64,000 bases of DNA from Verrucomicrobium spinosum DSM 4136 = JCM 18804 (GCF_000172155.1 NZ_ABIZ01000001.1:4435105-4499104), one strand, 5' to 3'; shown: positions 11,401-19,196, counted from the first letter of the stretch. Translations and numbers: made by a program. The notes: generated by a model from the sequence alone, not told the origin.

Positions 11401-14074
11401 TCAGGTTTGTGACGCTGGACGCATTGCCATTGCCAAACGTCAGGTTCTGACTGCCTGCGCCGTTATTTCTAATGATGGCACCTGCTGATCCCGACAAGAG
11501 ACCCACACTCTGGCTGGTGCCATTAAGATCCACCACGCCCGCTGCCCCCACCGTGAGGTATCCGATTGAGGCTCCCAGTTTGCCAGCCCCGCTAAGGCGC
11601 AAAATGCCGCCATTGACGATGTTCCCGCCAGTGTAGTCATTGTTCCCATTGCTGATGACAAGAGTGCCAGCTCCGGTTTTCGTCAGTGTACCCTGTGAGG
11701 AGAAAAATCCTTCATCCGCGGCGAGGGCCTCTCCGGAGATCTTTCCAGAGATTTCCACCGTCACCCCGGCAGTGACCACCTCCAAAACTCCGCCCCCTGA
11801 GAGCAGATTCACATCACGGCTGATCGTGCCATTCGCGCTAGTGTTCGAATAGCGGAGCGTGCCGTTGTTGAAGTAGAGATCATTGGTCGCGCTGTTGTCC
11901 CCGAGGTTGTCATTCCCACTCGCCGTCACGTTGGTGACCTGAACCACTCCAGTGCCGATGGTGCCGCTGTTGTTGCCACCGTTGATGTAAGTGCCCCCAC
12001 TGTACGTATTGGTGCCGGAAAGAATCAGCGTTCCCGTGCCCGACTTGGTCAATGCCGTGGCTCCACCGTTGTTGCGAATGGTTGAACTGATCGTGAGCGC
12101 TTGTGATGCATTCTGAATCACCACCAGATCTTGCGAATTACCGCTTTGAAGGAAGCCACCGGCGATACTCGTCGCACCCGCCCCGGTAACCAGCACCCCC
12201 CCGCTCCCAAGAGTCAACGACTCCCCCGCTCCAATGGTCAGATTCGCCAACGCGGTCAAACGCAGAGAATGAATGGTGCGGGTGGAGATGCTGGCCGCAG
12301 GATCACCCGCCAGACTGACGTTCTCCGTCGCCAGCCATGTGGAAGAATCACTGCTCGTCTGGAAGGAAGCATCCACCAGTCCACCGATGGCACCATCGTC
12401 CGTGTCCGGTCCGTTCACCGCCCAGGTGGTGCCGCCGTAGGTAAAATACCCGCCCAAGATTCCATTGGTATTGCGAGTGTCGGTGGTGGCAAGAGTCTTG
12501 TAGGTCGTGGGGCCCACCACGAGAACGTCATGGTCCACTGTGGCCCCCACGCTGCGATTGATCACGTTTAGCCCCCAGATCAAACCGTGGACGGTTGAGT
12601 TGCGGGCGATGCTGGATGCCCCAGCGTTCAGGGTGATGCCTCCCGTTATGCCGATCGTCGTGACGTTGACGTTGGTGCTGCCACCGCCGCGGCGCAGCGT
12701 ACCACCGTTCAGAGTGATCCGCTTCAGGTCGCTTCCCTTGTCGTAGGTTTGCAGGACAGCTCCCGTGTTGATGAAGATCGTGTTCCCAAACGTGGCACTG
12801 GCATCATAGCCCATGTCCGCGCCGCCACTGAAGTTCAGCGTCCCCTGCTTCACGAAGACGTTGCCCAGGTTTCTGGTGTTGCCCCCTTCCAGCGGCAGTT
12901 CCCCAGTTCCCAACTTGGTGAGACTGAACCCTGCCGCGTCAAAGACGTTGTCCATATCGATGCGGGAGTTGTTGAAGATGGTCGTGTGTCCGGTCAGGTA
13001 CACGTTCATGGCGCTCTGGTTTTGGCCGCCATTTTTGATGAGGGCCCCCTGCCCGTTCACCCCGCGTCCTTCCAGAGCGATGTACTCATTGAAGGGCTCA
13101 TTTGCGGTTCCCCCGCCGGAAAGGTCCAAGGTGGCCCCATTCTTCACAAGAACCCCGTTGACCGCCGTGCTCCCTGAAGTTCCTAGAATGGTAGCCGTCG
13201 TACCCGTAGTAGCTGGGTTGATGGCCAAAGTACCCTCATTCACCACAATCTGCCCGGTGTAGCTCGGGCTCGCCGCGTTGAGCACCAGGATTCCGGTTCC
13301 CTGCTTGGTCAGCGTGCCACTCCCAGACAATGCACTGGAAAAGTTGATCAATCCTCCATTGGTGTTGATCACAGCTCCACCTGCGCCAATGGGGTCCAAC
13401 TGGTCAGATACATCATCGGCCACACCACGCCCATATCGAAGCGTCGCTCCATTGATGATCAATCTACCTGTGCCAAGCGCCGCAGCAGACCCGATTTCGG
13501 TCACACCACCTGAGAGAGTGATGTTGCCCGTCAAGACATTGGCACGATTCAGGTACAATGTCCCACTGCCGGTCTTTTCAAGCGCACTGCCCCCCTTCAA
13601 TACCGCATCGATCAGAATGTCCGAAGAGGAGGCCCGGAACTCAAACGACAGCCCAGTCGGCTGAATCAGTAGAGACAAGCCAGACAGGAACTGGAGATTG
13701 GAGCCACTCCCGTTGATCACTGCGGCTCCCGTGAGGGTGAGGGTGCCGTTGCCACCCAAGATCGTGGAGGTGCCCGTGACGCTTTGCGTCAAATCCCTGA
13801 CATTGACCTCATTCGTGATGTTGACCAAATTCGTCCCACCTGTCTGGAAGTAGGCGTCCCCGCCGTCTGCCCATGCACCTGGCGGCGTGGTACCAGGAGA
13901 GTCAAACGACTGCCAAACGTTGCTCTGCCAGTTTACCGCCGTGGGTGCAGGTGTTAATCCAGAAGCGCTGCTGCTGTCGAAGTACTGCCCGAAACCTGGT
14001 AGCGATGACATCACGCCGACGGAGGCGAGGATCAAGCAACGGGAGGCGGCAAAGAAGCGTGTCGTGGTCAACAT
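5483..14074 (-). CDS. Giant autotransporter-associated beta-strand repeat protein with PEP-CTERM tail
   Basis: A predicted 2,863-residue exported protein starting MLTTTRFFAASRCLIL with a signal peptide. Almost the whole length is built from beta-strand repeats of the autotransporter-associated type, with recurring motifs such as LTKSGTGTLILSGTNTY, YTGATSVNAGTL and NGGTLRLG every 30-60 residues, implying a long parallel beta-solenoid. Larger modules recur, marked by NTNGILGGYFTYGG / NTNGIIGGYATWGG with TWAV just after. The C-terminus is PEP-CTERM-like: VVPEPSK, a hydrophobic helix (LLLLGLGCLFL) and a terminal RRRRR. There is no C-terminal outer-membrane barrel, so sorting rather than autotransport is likely. 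An in-frame start 26 codons upstream is possible. Probable role: surface or matrix structure or adhesion; the ligand is unknown. No frameshift is seen. Confidence 0.9.
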   Translation of the reverse strand: MLTTTRFFAASRCLILASVGVMSSLPGFGQYFDSSSASGLTPAPTAVNWQSNVWQSFDSPGTTPPGAWADGGDAYFQTGGTNLVNITNEVNVRDLTQSVTGTSTILGGNGTLTLTGAAVINGSGSNLQFLSGLSLLIQPTGLSFEFRASSSDILIDAVLKGGSALEKTGSGTLYLNRANVLTGNITLSGGVTEIGSAAALGTGRLIINGATLRYGRGVADDVSDQLDPIGAGGAVINTNGGLINFSSALSGSGTLTKQGTGILVLNAASPSYTGQIVVNEGTLAINPATTGTTATILGTSGSTAVNGVLVKNGATLDLSGGGTANEPFNEYIALEGRGVNGQGALIKNGGQNQSAMNVYLTGHTTIFNNSRIDMDNVFDAAGFSLTKLGTGELPLEGGNTRNLGNVFVKQGTLNFSGGADMGYDASATFGNTIFINTGAVLQTYDKGSDLKRITLNGGTLRRGGGSTNVNVTTIGITGGITLNAGASSIARNSTVHGLIWGLNVINRSVGATVDHDVLVVGPTTYKTLATTDTRNTNGILGGYFTYGGTTWAVNGPDTDDGAIGGLVDASFQTSSDSSTWLATENVSLAGDPAASISTRTIHSLRLTALANLTIGAGESLTLGSGGVLVTGAGATSIAGGFLQSGNSQDLVVIQNASQALTISSTIRNNGGATALTKSGTGTLILSGTNTYSGGTYINGGNNSGTIGTGVVQVTNVTASGNDNLGDNSATNDLYFNNGTLRYSNTSANGTISRDVNLLSGGGVLEVVTAGVTVEISGKISGEALAADEGFFSSQGTLTKTGAGTLVISNGNNDYTGGNIVNGGILRLSGAGKLGASIGYLTVGAAGVVDLNGTSQSVGLLSGSAGAIIRNNGAGSQNLTFGNGNASSVTNLTSASSTGYAGIIQDNDGTGSGAVSLTKVGTGTQILSGVNTYTGTTSINEGTLQMGAGTGSATSTARSGSGAVTVAASATLSGNGIIGGNTSIAANGLLSVGVFGQTVAQTLTFAGSLVNDGVISLDVWSASGIDQIKFTGSGTVDLNGRLIVNNNAVSSNLWTANQSLKLFDWGTMSVLDRSIADMLLDIGAMKLSDSANTYWDTSRLLVDGTIVVLANALVWDANTGTNGAQDGAGNWAVTPNTNWWTGSANTSFVSDGTLNVIFGSGSGAAGAVSVQAGGVLVNNITFNDAGSSNYTIQGGNVTLTAGAWIATNHAYSDTAGTTITAILAGTNWTKSGQGRLILNANNAFTGTVTVAQGVLDVRHANALGPNASSTTTVMSGATLEIRGGITVNENLVINGSGHQSGGVSLGAISNQSGSNTFSGTISVATNSQITAQAGTVSLSGVISGSAGLVITAVDPAAIVQFTGNGSNTYTGATSVNSGILRLAKTQFLNSITTNTQVNIGDGVGSSRDILRLGTSDQIHDTGTVLSFKGSGAGGGVFQLFGFNETVGTIRSTNGDGVIENGGSGVSTLTVNNVTNDVFSGILQNGAAGTLAFTKINNGILSLTGANTYTGATSVRAGVLELSGGGTLSGTTAIQVASGGTLRLTNTSGANSANRLNDSAAISMVGGKLEFSHNGGSASYSETAGALNLESGANSISSSQAAGGFTSQLTFASLNRLNYSTVDFVGTGLGGDLQNQIRFNTVPSTQDHGLIGAWATVGTEFAKYGSFGVTAMSGADYALNTAVSTWTFKQNIKQTASSTLTSSRNVNSLNLAQVGATTVDLGGNTLRIESGGLLVSGNFDSAITNGTLTAGTSANTTGELVVHQTAAASTLTIGASIGNNGTGEVAFTKSGAGAVVLAGSNTFTGGITVNAGTLRLGNAQAVAVGNRLAIEGGTLDLNGYNVTAGALSSASPQATLGVITNTAVTQALLTVGSGDASSSYYGTIINGTGGIALTKVGLGTVTLAGNNTFTGAVNVDAGKLVVGHANALGTTAGGTVVKDGATLEFTAEGTYTEAITLTGEGYNRQGALSLANVTSLRGGADQVRVNNVILAGNTTINTSTKRLDFDGTLSAAGFALTKIGSSQVTYEGGGTTNLGDLYVKQGDFTFGGGANALGNASNTIYINSNATLRFYNVAAVSKGITLRGGNWIRDGSSNATTFRVAGGGLRIEAGASALTHTATSQVIHLDVINRAVGATLNITNTSSPVVAFTTSTLNTNGIIGGYATWGGNTWAVSGASGTDITISGLSSFQTNSFTVAANNVDITSSQGPAANFTINSLRFNTAAGVTLTLQGSNVISSGGILVTSTVAGNATRITGGTLMGSVSGDLIIHQNNAGADFFIESIIADNTGATALTKSGAGKMVLSGSNTYSGGTYINGSSGGATRGILSVAKISDTGDSNIGQSTAGSNGLSFNNGILEYTGSAGAQTSRNVRLYSGGGEFRIGTAGVELELSGVISSGDTETNDGYYNAEAGLTKSGNGILALSGTVANTYTGDTVINAGVLLLRKSAGVDAIAGSIVVNNTGILRLGQTNQINNSSVLTLVQTGMFDLDGYSEAVGGLSGVDATSSVRNGGSSASVLGVSVAAGQTYKYAGKIEDGVSPLSIEKSGAGTQVLSGLLTYSGSTSVSAGTLQFGDGGATSVVLGGAVQIATGATLAVNSSGDVVLGDVGGAGSLVQAGSGTTEVSTRYALTGESKVTAGRLLVDGYSSGTVAGRISVTGGQLGGKGTINSNVVVSERGVINAGSRLSEIDRLTFAGDLMVKRGGLSAEPRLLFQVSSFEMLYNDSIIQTLSESAIATYLAGLDFSDIDGSGTSLRELGLGAHDQLDIKGTLTLEAGGLIVVDGGTRTFVAGDMLDLMDWATLANPLTTDGQWDVNLDLILPTLGTGLKWDRSLFLSDGVVVVVVPEPSKACLLLLGLGCLFLRRRRR

Positions 14075-14354
14075 GGCTAGGGGAGGGGCCAAATAAGAAC
14101 AGAATTTTCCCGGGAATTCATACAAAAACTTGGATGTACGAGATAAATGCAAAAGTCTGGTGTTGAGGGTCTGCCGACTTACTGGCCACCACGCCCCGTA
14201 ATACAGGCTTTTCCCTACCTCAAGCCAAGCAAACCATTTAACCCAGGAGAGCCCAAGCTCTCAAATTCCATGAGTTTGGTCCGAATGTCCCCAATAATCG
14301 GCACCGCTTCTCCGTTTAGCCTTGTCCCGCCGGAGGTGCCGTAGGCACCAGGCG

Positions 14355-16823
14355 ATGCCTGCCCTACCCACTACCGTGACCCTGCAAAGACTCGTCTTCA
14401 GCTCTATGTGCGTCGCGCCGTTGTGCCAGGCTGCGCCCGATACCAAGGCCTTTTTCGGCAATCACTGCCTGGAGTGCCACGATACGGAAACCAGAAAAGG
14501 CGGCGTGGACCTGGAGGCACTACGCTGGGCTCCGAATGAGAAAGCTGCCTACGACAAGTGGGTGAAAGTTTACGACGTGGTGCAAAAGGGTGAGATGCCC
14601 CCCAAGAAGGAAGACCGCCCCGCTGCCGATGCCTCCAGAGCCTTTCTGACCGACCTCGGTGACAACCTGAGCACGGTGGACAAGCAGAAGATTGCCGCGA
14701 ATGGACGCACCGTTCTGCGCCGACTCAACCGCGAAGAGTACGAGCGGACGGTGCAGGATCTGCTGAGCATCAGCCTCCCTCTCACGGCCATGCTGCCAGC
14801 CGACACGCCGCTTTACGGGTTCGACACTGTATCAGAGGGCCTGCGCCTCTCCACCCTCCAGATGGAGAAGTACCTGGAGGCCGCGGACGCCGCCGTCGAT
14901 GCTGCGATCAATCTCGGACCAGAACCCGCTCCCATCAGCGGCCACTGGCTGGTCAAGAACGAGGAGGGCGTGCGCAAAAACATCGACACTCCTGAAGGCA
15001 CTCTGACCAACCCCAATGACCCCAAAAGCAAGCACCGCCAGCTATTACGGGAACTGCCGGACGGGGCCATCGTCTTCTTTGATCAGGGCTATCCTGCGGC
15101 GCAGATTCGCCAGGTGGAGCGCCATCCGGCCGGACTGTTCCGCATCCGCGTGAGCGCCTACGGCTTTCAGAGAAAGGGCGAGAGCATCCCCATGCGGGTT
15201 TACGGAGATAACTTCAAGGACAAGCAGCTCCTAGGCTGGTTCGACATGCCGGCCGACAAGCCTCGCGTGGTGGAGTTCGTGGGCCGTCTCCGAGCCAATG
15301 AACATTTGCGCATCGAGCCGACCAACACGGGCGTGGATGAAAAGGGGCAGAACGTGTACAATATTGGGGCCAAGGAGTTTGGAGGATCGGGCCTGGCCAT
15401 CCAGTGGGTGGAGGTGGAAGGCCCGCTCAAAGAAACCTGGCCTCCCCGCAGCATGGAGGCCCTCTTTGGCGACACGCCGATCACCAAGATCGAGGAAGGT
15501 CGCAAGAACCGCGACAAACGGGTGGCTTATGAAATCAAGCCGGAAGATCCCAAGGCCAGCGCCAAGGCGGTTTTGGAACGCTTTGCCACCAAGGCCTTCC
15601 GCCGCCCGCTGGAACCGGGTGAGGCAGACCGTTATGTGAAGCTGACGACGGATGCGCTGGATGAACAACTGAGCTATCTCGACGCCATCCGCATCGGTTT
15701 TCGCGCCATTCTCACCGCTCCGCAGTTCCTTTTCCTTGAGGAGCACACCGGCAAGCTGACCGACTACGCCCTGGCTTCCCGGCTCTCCTACTTCCTCTGG
15801 AGCACCATGCCGGATGAAGAACTGCTCAAGCTGGCAACCGAGAAGAAACTCAGTGATCCCCAAGTGCTGCGGGGCCAGGTGGAGCGGATGCTCAAAAACG
15901 AACGGGCCAAGGCCTTTGTCACCAACTTCACCGGCCAGTGGCTGGACCTCCGCAACATCGACGCCACCACGCCGGACAAGAAGCTCTATCCCGAGGCGGA
16001 CGAGCTCCTGCGGGTTTCCATGGTGGACGAGACCGAGGCCTTCTTCACCGAACTCCTTGCCTCGAACCTCCCGGTCACCAACATCATCCACTCAGACTTT
16101 GCCATGCTCAACAGCCGGCTGGCCGCGCATTACCAGATTGACGGTGTGGATGGCGAGCAGATCCGCAAGGTCACCCTGCCCGCCAACAGTCCGCGGGGCG
16201 GCATCATCACCCAGGCCAGTGTCCTCAAAGTCACGGCAAACGGCACCACCACCTCGCCCGTCTTGCGCGGTGCCTGGGTCATGAAGAAGCTGCTGGGGCA
16301 GCCTCCCTCCCCACCCCCACCGGGCGTCGGCTCCCTGGAGCCAGACACTCGCGGTGCCACCACGGTGCGCGAGCAGCTGGACAAGCATCGCAACTCGGAA
16401 ACGTGCAAGGGCTGCCATAGCAAGATCGACCCACCCGGTTTCGCGCTGGAGAGCTTCGATGTCATCGGCGGCTTCCGGGACCGCTACCGTTCCCAGGACA
16501 AAGGTGACACTGCCACCGTGTCGAATACCCGGAAGAAGCGCCTCTACATCAAGCTCGGCCCAGCCGTGGATGCCAGCGGTGCACTGGCGGATGGAGCCGC
16601 CTTTACCGGGATCATCGACTTCAAGAGTCTGCTCATGGCCAATCCCCAACCGGTGGTCCGTGCACTGACTGAAAAGCTCGTCATCTATTCCACCGGCGCA
16701 GGCATCGGATTCTCCGACCGCCCCGCCATTGATGCCATCGTTGCCAAAACGGAGGAACAGGGCGGCGGACTCCGCACTCTGGTTCAGGAAATTGTGCAAA
16801 GCCCGCTCTTCCAGTCCAAGTAA
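14355..16823 (+). CDS. Cytochrome c / DUF1587-DUF1592-DUF1588-DUF1585 protein
   Basis: An exported multidomain protein of 822 residues, typical of Planctomycetes and Verrucomicrobia. After a hydrophobic N-terminus comes a planctomycete cytochrome c motif (NHCLECHDTETRKGG, haem CxxCH). It is followed by a DUF1587-like part (VLRRLNREEYERTVQDLL), a long sugar-binding-like middle, DUF1595 (KAFRRPLEPGEADRYVKL), DUF1592 (ASRLSYFLWSTMPDEEL, FTGQWLDLRNI), DUF1588 (RGGIITQASVLKVTANGT, then a second CKGCH haem site) and C-terminal DUF1585 (RALTEKLVIYSTG). The next gene, 29 bp downstream, is its usual DUF1552 partner, so the two are almost surely one operon. The function of this pair is not experimentally settled; a periplasmic redox role is inferred. 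ATG 14355 is chosen to expose the export signal. Confidence 0.92.
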   Translation: MPALPTTVTLQRLVFSSMCVAPLCQAAPDTKAFFGNHCLECHDTETRKGGVDLEALRWAPNEKAAYDKWVKVYDVVQKGEMPPKKEDRPAADASRAFLTDLGDNLSTVDKQKIAANGRTVLRRLNREEYERTVQDLLSISLPLTAMLPADTPLYGFDTVSEGLRLSTLQMEKYLEAADAAVDAAINLGPEPAPISGHWLVKNEEGVRKNIDTPEGTLTNPNDPKSKHRQLLRELPDGAIVFFDQGYPAAQIRQVERHPAGLFRIRVSAYGFQRKGESIPMRVYGDNFKDKQLLGWFDMPADKPRVVEFVGRLRANEHLRIEPTNTGVDEKGQNVYNIGAKEFGGSGLAIQWVEVEGPLKETWPPRSMEALFGDTPITKIEEGRKNRDKRVAYEIKPEDPKASAKAVLERFATKAFRRPLEPGEADRYVKLTTDALDEQLSYLDAIRIGFRAILTAPQFLFLEEHTGKLTDYALASRLSYFLWSTMPDEELLKLATEKKLSDPQVLRGQVERMLKNERAKAFVTNFTGQWLDLRNIDATTPDKKLYPEADELLRVSMVDETEAFFTELLASNLPVTNIIHSDFAMLNSRLAAHYQIDGVDGEQIRKVTLPANSPRGGIITQASVLKVTANGTTTSPVLRGAWVMKKLLGQPPSPPPPGVGSLEPDTRGATTVREQLDKHRNSETCKGCHSKIDPPGFALESFDVIGGFRDRYRSQDKGDTATVSNTRKKRLYIKLGPAVDASGALADGAAFTGIIDFKSLLMANPQPVVRALTEKLVIYSTGAGIGFSDRPAIDAIVAKTEEQGGGLRTLVQEIVQSPLFQSK

Positions 16824-16852
16824 GACGCCCACCCGATCCCGCCACCGCCACT

Positions 16853-18130
16853 ATGAACCGCCCATCATCCCCCCTTTCCCGCCGCGGCTTCCTGCGTGGC
16901 AGCGGCGTCTCCCTGGCTCTGCCCTTCCTGGACGCCATGTTGCCTCACAAAGCTGCCGCTGCCGCTGCCGCATCGCCCAAGCGGATGGTGGCCGTCTGCA
17001 CGAGTCTCGGCATCTACGGCCCGGCCTTCTTCCCCACCCAGGCCGGTCGCGGCTATGTCGCCACAGAGTACCTGGACCTGATGAAGGAGCACCGCAATGA
17101 CTTCACCGTCTTCTCCGGGCTCTCCCACCCGGACCAGTCTGGCGCCGATGGCCACTCCTCAGAGATGACCTGGCTCACCTCCGCCCGCCATCCCGGCTTG
17201 GGAGGATTCCGCAACACCATCTCTCTGGACCAGTATGTGGCGGAAAAGATCGGTGTGGAGACACGCTACCCCTCGCTCACACTGGGCACGAACAATGTCA
17301 GCCAGAGCTACACCCGCAGCGGCGTGATGATCCCGGCAGAGACGCGCCCCTCCGTCGTCTTCGCCAAGCTCTTCACCAACGGCTCCCAGTGGGAGGTGCA
17401 GCAGCAGATGCGCAAGCTCAAGGACGGACGCAGCATCATGGATACCGTCCGCGAAGAGGCCAAACGGTTCGGCTCCCGAGTTGGCTCCTCAGACCGCGAG
17501 AAGCTGGACGAGTACTTCACCTCTGTGCGGGAGATGGAACTGCGCCTGGCCAAGCAAGAGGAATGGGTGCAGAAGCCCAAGCCCGTGATCGACGCCAAGG
17601 CTCCCTCCGATATCGCAGAGAATGCCGACATCATCGGCCGCATGCAGTTGCTCTTTGAACTGGTCCCCCTCGCCCTTCAGACAGACAGCACCCGCCTCAT
17701 CACCATCTTGGTGCAAGGACGCGGCGACGTGCCACCGGTGCCCGGCGTGAGCATCGATCACCACAACCTCTCCCACCACGGCCAGGATCCCGAAAAGATC
17801 CGCCAGCTTGAGCTGGTGGAAAAGGCCGAGATGAACGCCTGCAACAAGCTGCTCGGCGCTCTCAAGCAGAAGAAGGAAGGTGACAAGTGCCTGCTGGACA
17901 ACACGATGGTGCTCTTCGGCAGCAACCTCGGCAACGCCAACAGCCACGACTGGCGCAACCTGCCCGTGCTGCTGGCCGGCGGTGGCTTCCAACACGGTCA
18001 GCACGTGGCGCGCGATGCCAAGGACAACACCCCGCTCTGCAACCTCTATGTGCAGATGCTCCAGAAGATGGGCATCGAAGGCGACACCTTCGGCACCAGC
18101 AGCGCCGCCAGCGTGCCCGGGTTTGTGTGA
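16853..18130 (+). CDS. DUF1552 family exported protein with a Tat-like signal
   Basis: A 425-residue protein beginning with a twin-arginine-type signal (SRRGFLRGSGVSLALPFLDA), so probably exported folded through Tat. The remainder matches the DUF1552 layout: MVAVCTSLGIYGPAFFPTQAG, a GADGHSSEMTWLT stretch, TRSGVMIPAETRPSVVF, SDREKLDEYFTSVREMELRL, SIDHHNLSHHGQDPEK and VLFGSNLGNANSHDW. The many His, Asp and Ser residues resemble alkaline-phosphatase-superfamily or sulfatase-related DUF1501/1552 proteins. The gene follows the DUF1592 protein by 29 bp; this pairing is highly conserved in the phylum. Catalytic activity is not proven for the family. Confidence 0.92.
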   Translation: MNRPSSPLSRRGFLRGSGVSLALPFLDAMLPHKAAAAAAASPKRMVAVCTSLGIYGPAFFPTQAGRGYVATEYLDLMKEHRNDFTVFSGLSHPDQSGADGHSSEMTWLTSARHPGLGGFRNTISLDQYVAEKIGVETRYPSLTLGTNNVSQSYTRSGVMIPAETRPSVVFAKLFTNGSQWEVQQQMRKLKDGRSIMDTVREEAKRFGSRVGSSDREKLDEYFTSVREMELRLAKQEEWVQKPKPVIDAKAPSDIAENADIIGRMQLLFELVPLALQTDSTRLITILVQGRGDVPPVPGVSIDHHNLSHHGQDPEKIRQLELVEKAEMNACNKLLGALKQKKEGDKCLLDNTMVLFGSNLGNANSHDWRNLPVLLAGGGFQHGQHVARDAKDNTPLCNLYVQMLQKMGIEGDTFGTSSAASVPGFV

Positions 18131-18205
18131 GACCTGCTGCGCGGGAGACTCCAGACTAGAAGACACAAGACGCAAGACCTGACGCCGGGGGGGCGATGCC
18201 ACCCC

Positions 18206-18250
18206 GTAGCGCAGATTGGCAATCTGCTGTGCCGTCGATTGGCAATCGGC
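18206..18250. repeat. Paired GATTGGCAATC imperfect palindromes
   Basis: Two copies of GATTGGCAATC (18214-18224 and 18237-18247) lie 12 bp apart, each flanked by a base pair that extends the palindrome (CAGATTGGCAATCTG, CGATTGGCAATCGG). This looks like a small REP-type dispersed element. Confidence 0.7.
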
Positions 18251-18336
18251 AACATTCGCCAGCGGGGTTGGCTTGCATTTACCAGAACACCAACAGGGCG
18301 TTGGACTCTCCATGTGGCGGATCGAGGTCCGAGCCG

Positions 18337-18361
18337 GGGTTGGAGTACCGCTTTAAAGCGG
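18337..18361 (+). repeat. GGGTTGGAGTA stem-loop repeat, copy 1
   Basis: A conserved head GGGTTGGAGTA is followed by the stem CCGCTT-TA-AAGCGG at 18348-18361. The same head with a differently paired stem occurs at 43379-43441, and an inverted copy lies at 18863-18885. Confidence 0.75.
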
Positions 18362-18626
18362 AATCACGCCTCACATGTTCCTTGAAGTGAATATCTCCCC
18401 AAAATACCCAGTCATCGCCAACCGGTCCTGCGCATCCCAGCGACGCAAAATCAGAGAACACGCGCCTCCTGATTCCGCTTAAAAGCCAATGCCATCAGGG
18501 AAATCGGAGCCTTGGTTCCATCATCGCATCAAAGCTAGCATCTGGCTTTTGCATGGCATTTACCAAGCGGCTTGATTCGCGGTGACGGAGCCGAAGCTGA
18601 GGGCCAAAGGCCCGGATTCATACCAG

Positions 18627-18645
18627 CCCTGGGCAGCGCCCAGGG
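18627..18645. repeat. CCCTGGGC/GCCCAGGG hairpin
   Basis: A perfect 8-bp stem (18627-18634 and 18638-18645) with a 3-nt loop sits in a longer context (GGCCAAAGGCCCGGATTCAT just upstream) that has the look of a dispersed intergenic repeat. Confidence 0.6.
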
Positions 18646-18666
18646 TTTGGGATTCCTCAATACATT

Positions 18667-18739
18667 CAGGGCTGTAGGCCCGGCCTCATCAAGCCTGCGC
18701 ACGACGAGCATCCCTGCACGACGCCGGGCCTGCAGCCCT
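18667..18739. repeat. Long inverted repeat around 'GGGCTGTAGGCCCGGC'
   Basis: The arm at 18667-18684 pairs with 18723-18739 with about two mismatches over 17-18 bp, leaving a loop of about 38 nt. It adjoins the hairpin at 18627. Confidence 0.55.
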
Positions 18740-18862
18740 CAACATCTAAAACCAACGCCAACCTTGAGCGTTGCCCAAGGCTGTTATGACTCCGGGCTTT
18801 CAGCCCTCAGCTCTTTCGCAAAGAGGATCATCAGCCTCGCCACACTTTCCCTGATGGTATTG

Positions 18863-18885
18863 GCTTAAAAGCGGTACTCCAACCC
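18863..18885 (-). repeat. GGGTTGGAGTA stem-loop repeat, inverted copy
   Basis: On the minus strand the GGGTTGGAGTA head is followed by CCGCTTTTAAGCC, an imperfect version of the same stem. It is inverted relative to the copy at 18337. Confidence 0.7.
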
Positions 18886-18976
18886 TGCTGCGAAGCGTGG
18901 TGGTGATTTGAAAGGGCCAGTTGGAGAAAAGCCGAAAGCGACACTTGATCCCGTCCCCGCTTCGCCCATCCCACAG

Positions 18977-19021
18977 ACCGCGGGGCCAGAGACCCCGCCT
19001 CCTTTACTCCGCGACCAAGTC
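18977..19021 (+). repeat. CCCCGCCTCC element, copy 1
   Basis: The sequence begins ACCGCGGGGCCAGAGACCCC and continues GCCTCCTTTACTCCGCGACC. It can fold on GGGG/CCCC arms. It is closely similar to copies at 19121 and 43521. Confidence 0.75.
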
Positions 19022-19039
19022 GCCTCGCAGCTTGTTCGT

Positions 19040-19071
19040 GAGTACAGGAGGCGGTGGTTCCCAGCCCCGCT
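19040..19071 (-). repeat. CCCCGCCTCC element, inverted divergent copy
   Basis: Read on the minus strand it gives GCGGGGCTGGGAACCACCGC followed by CTCCTGTACTC, a divergent copy of the elements on either side, in opposite orientation. Confidence 0.65.
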
Positions 19072-19120
19072 CACGCTCCAAACGTCTCTTGCTCCAGTTC
19101 CCGCTCCGCACACCAACAAG

Positions 19121-19165
19121 ACCGCAGGGCCGGAGCCCCCGCCTCCTGTACTCTGCGGCCAAGTC
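19121..19165 (+). repeat. CCCCGCCTCC element, copy 2
   Basis: The sequence begins ACCGCAGGGCCGGAGCCCCC and continues GCCTCCTGTACTCTGCGGCC. It is aligned with the copy at 18977, and the similarity extends downstream (AAGTC.TCTCGCAG..TGTTCG-like). Confidence 0.75.
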
Positions 19166-19196
19166 ATCTCGCAGTTCGTTCGCAACGCCCCCCTCC

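Larger units (their letters stand above)
18131..19196. other. Gene-free 1.07-kb region of dispersed stem-loop repeats
   Basis: No convincing coding region lies between the DUF1552 gene and the interrupted gene at 19197. Instead at least four repeat families occur here, listed separately: GATTGGCAATC pairs, the GGGTTGGAGTA stem-loop, GCCCAGGG-type hairpins and the CCCCGCCTCC element in three copies. Some of the same families recur near 43.3-43.6 kb. Confidence 0.75.

Noticed and set aside
18131-19196. tRNA or small protein genes in the gene-free region
   Set aside because: No cloverleaf with a plausible anticodon arm or CCA end was found, and short frames here overlap repeats with no start context.
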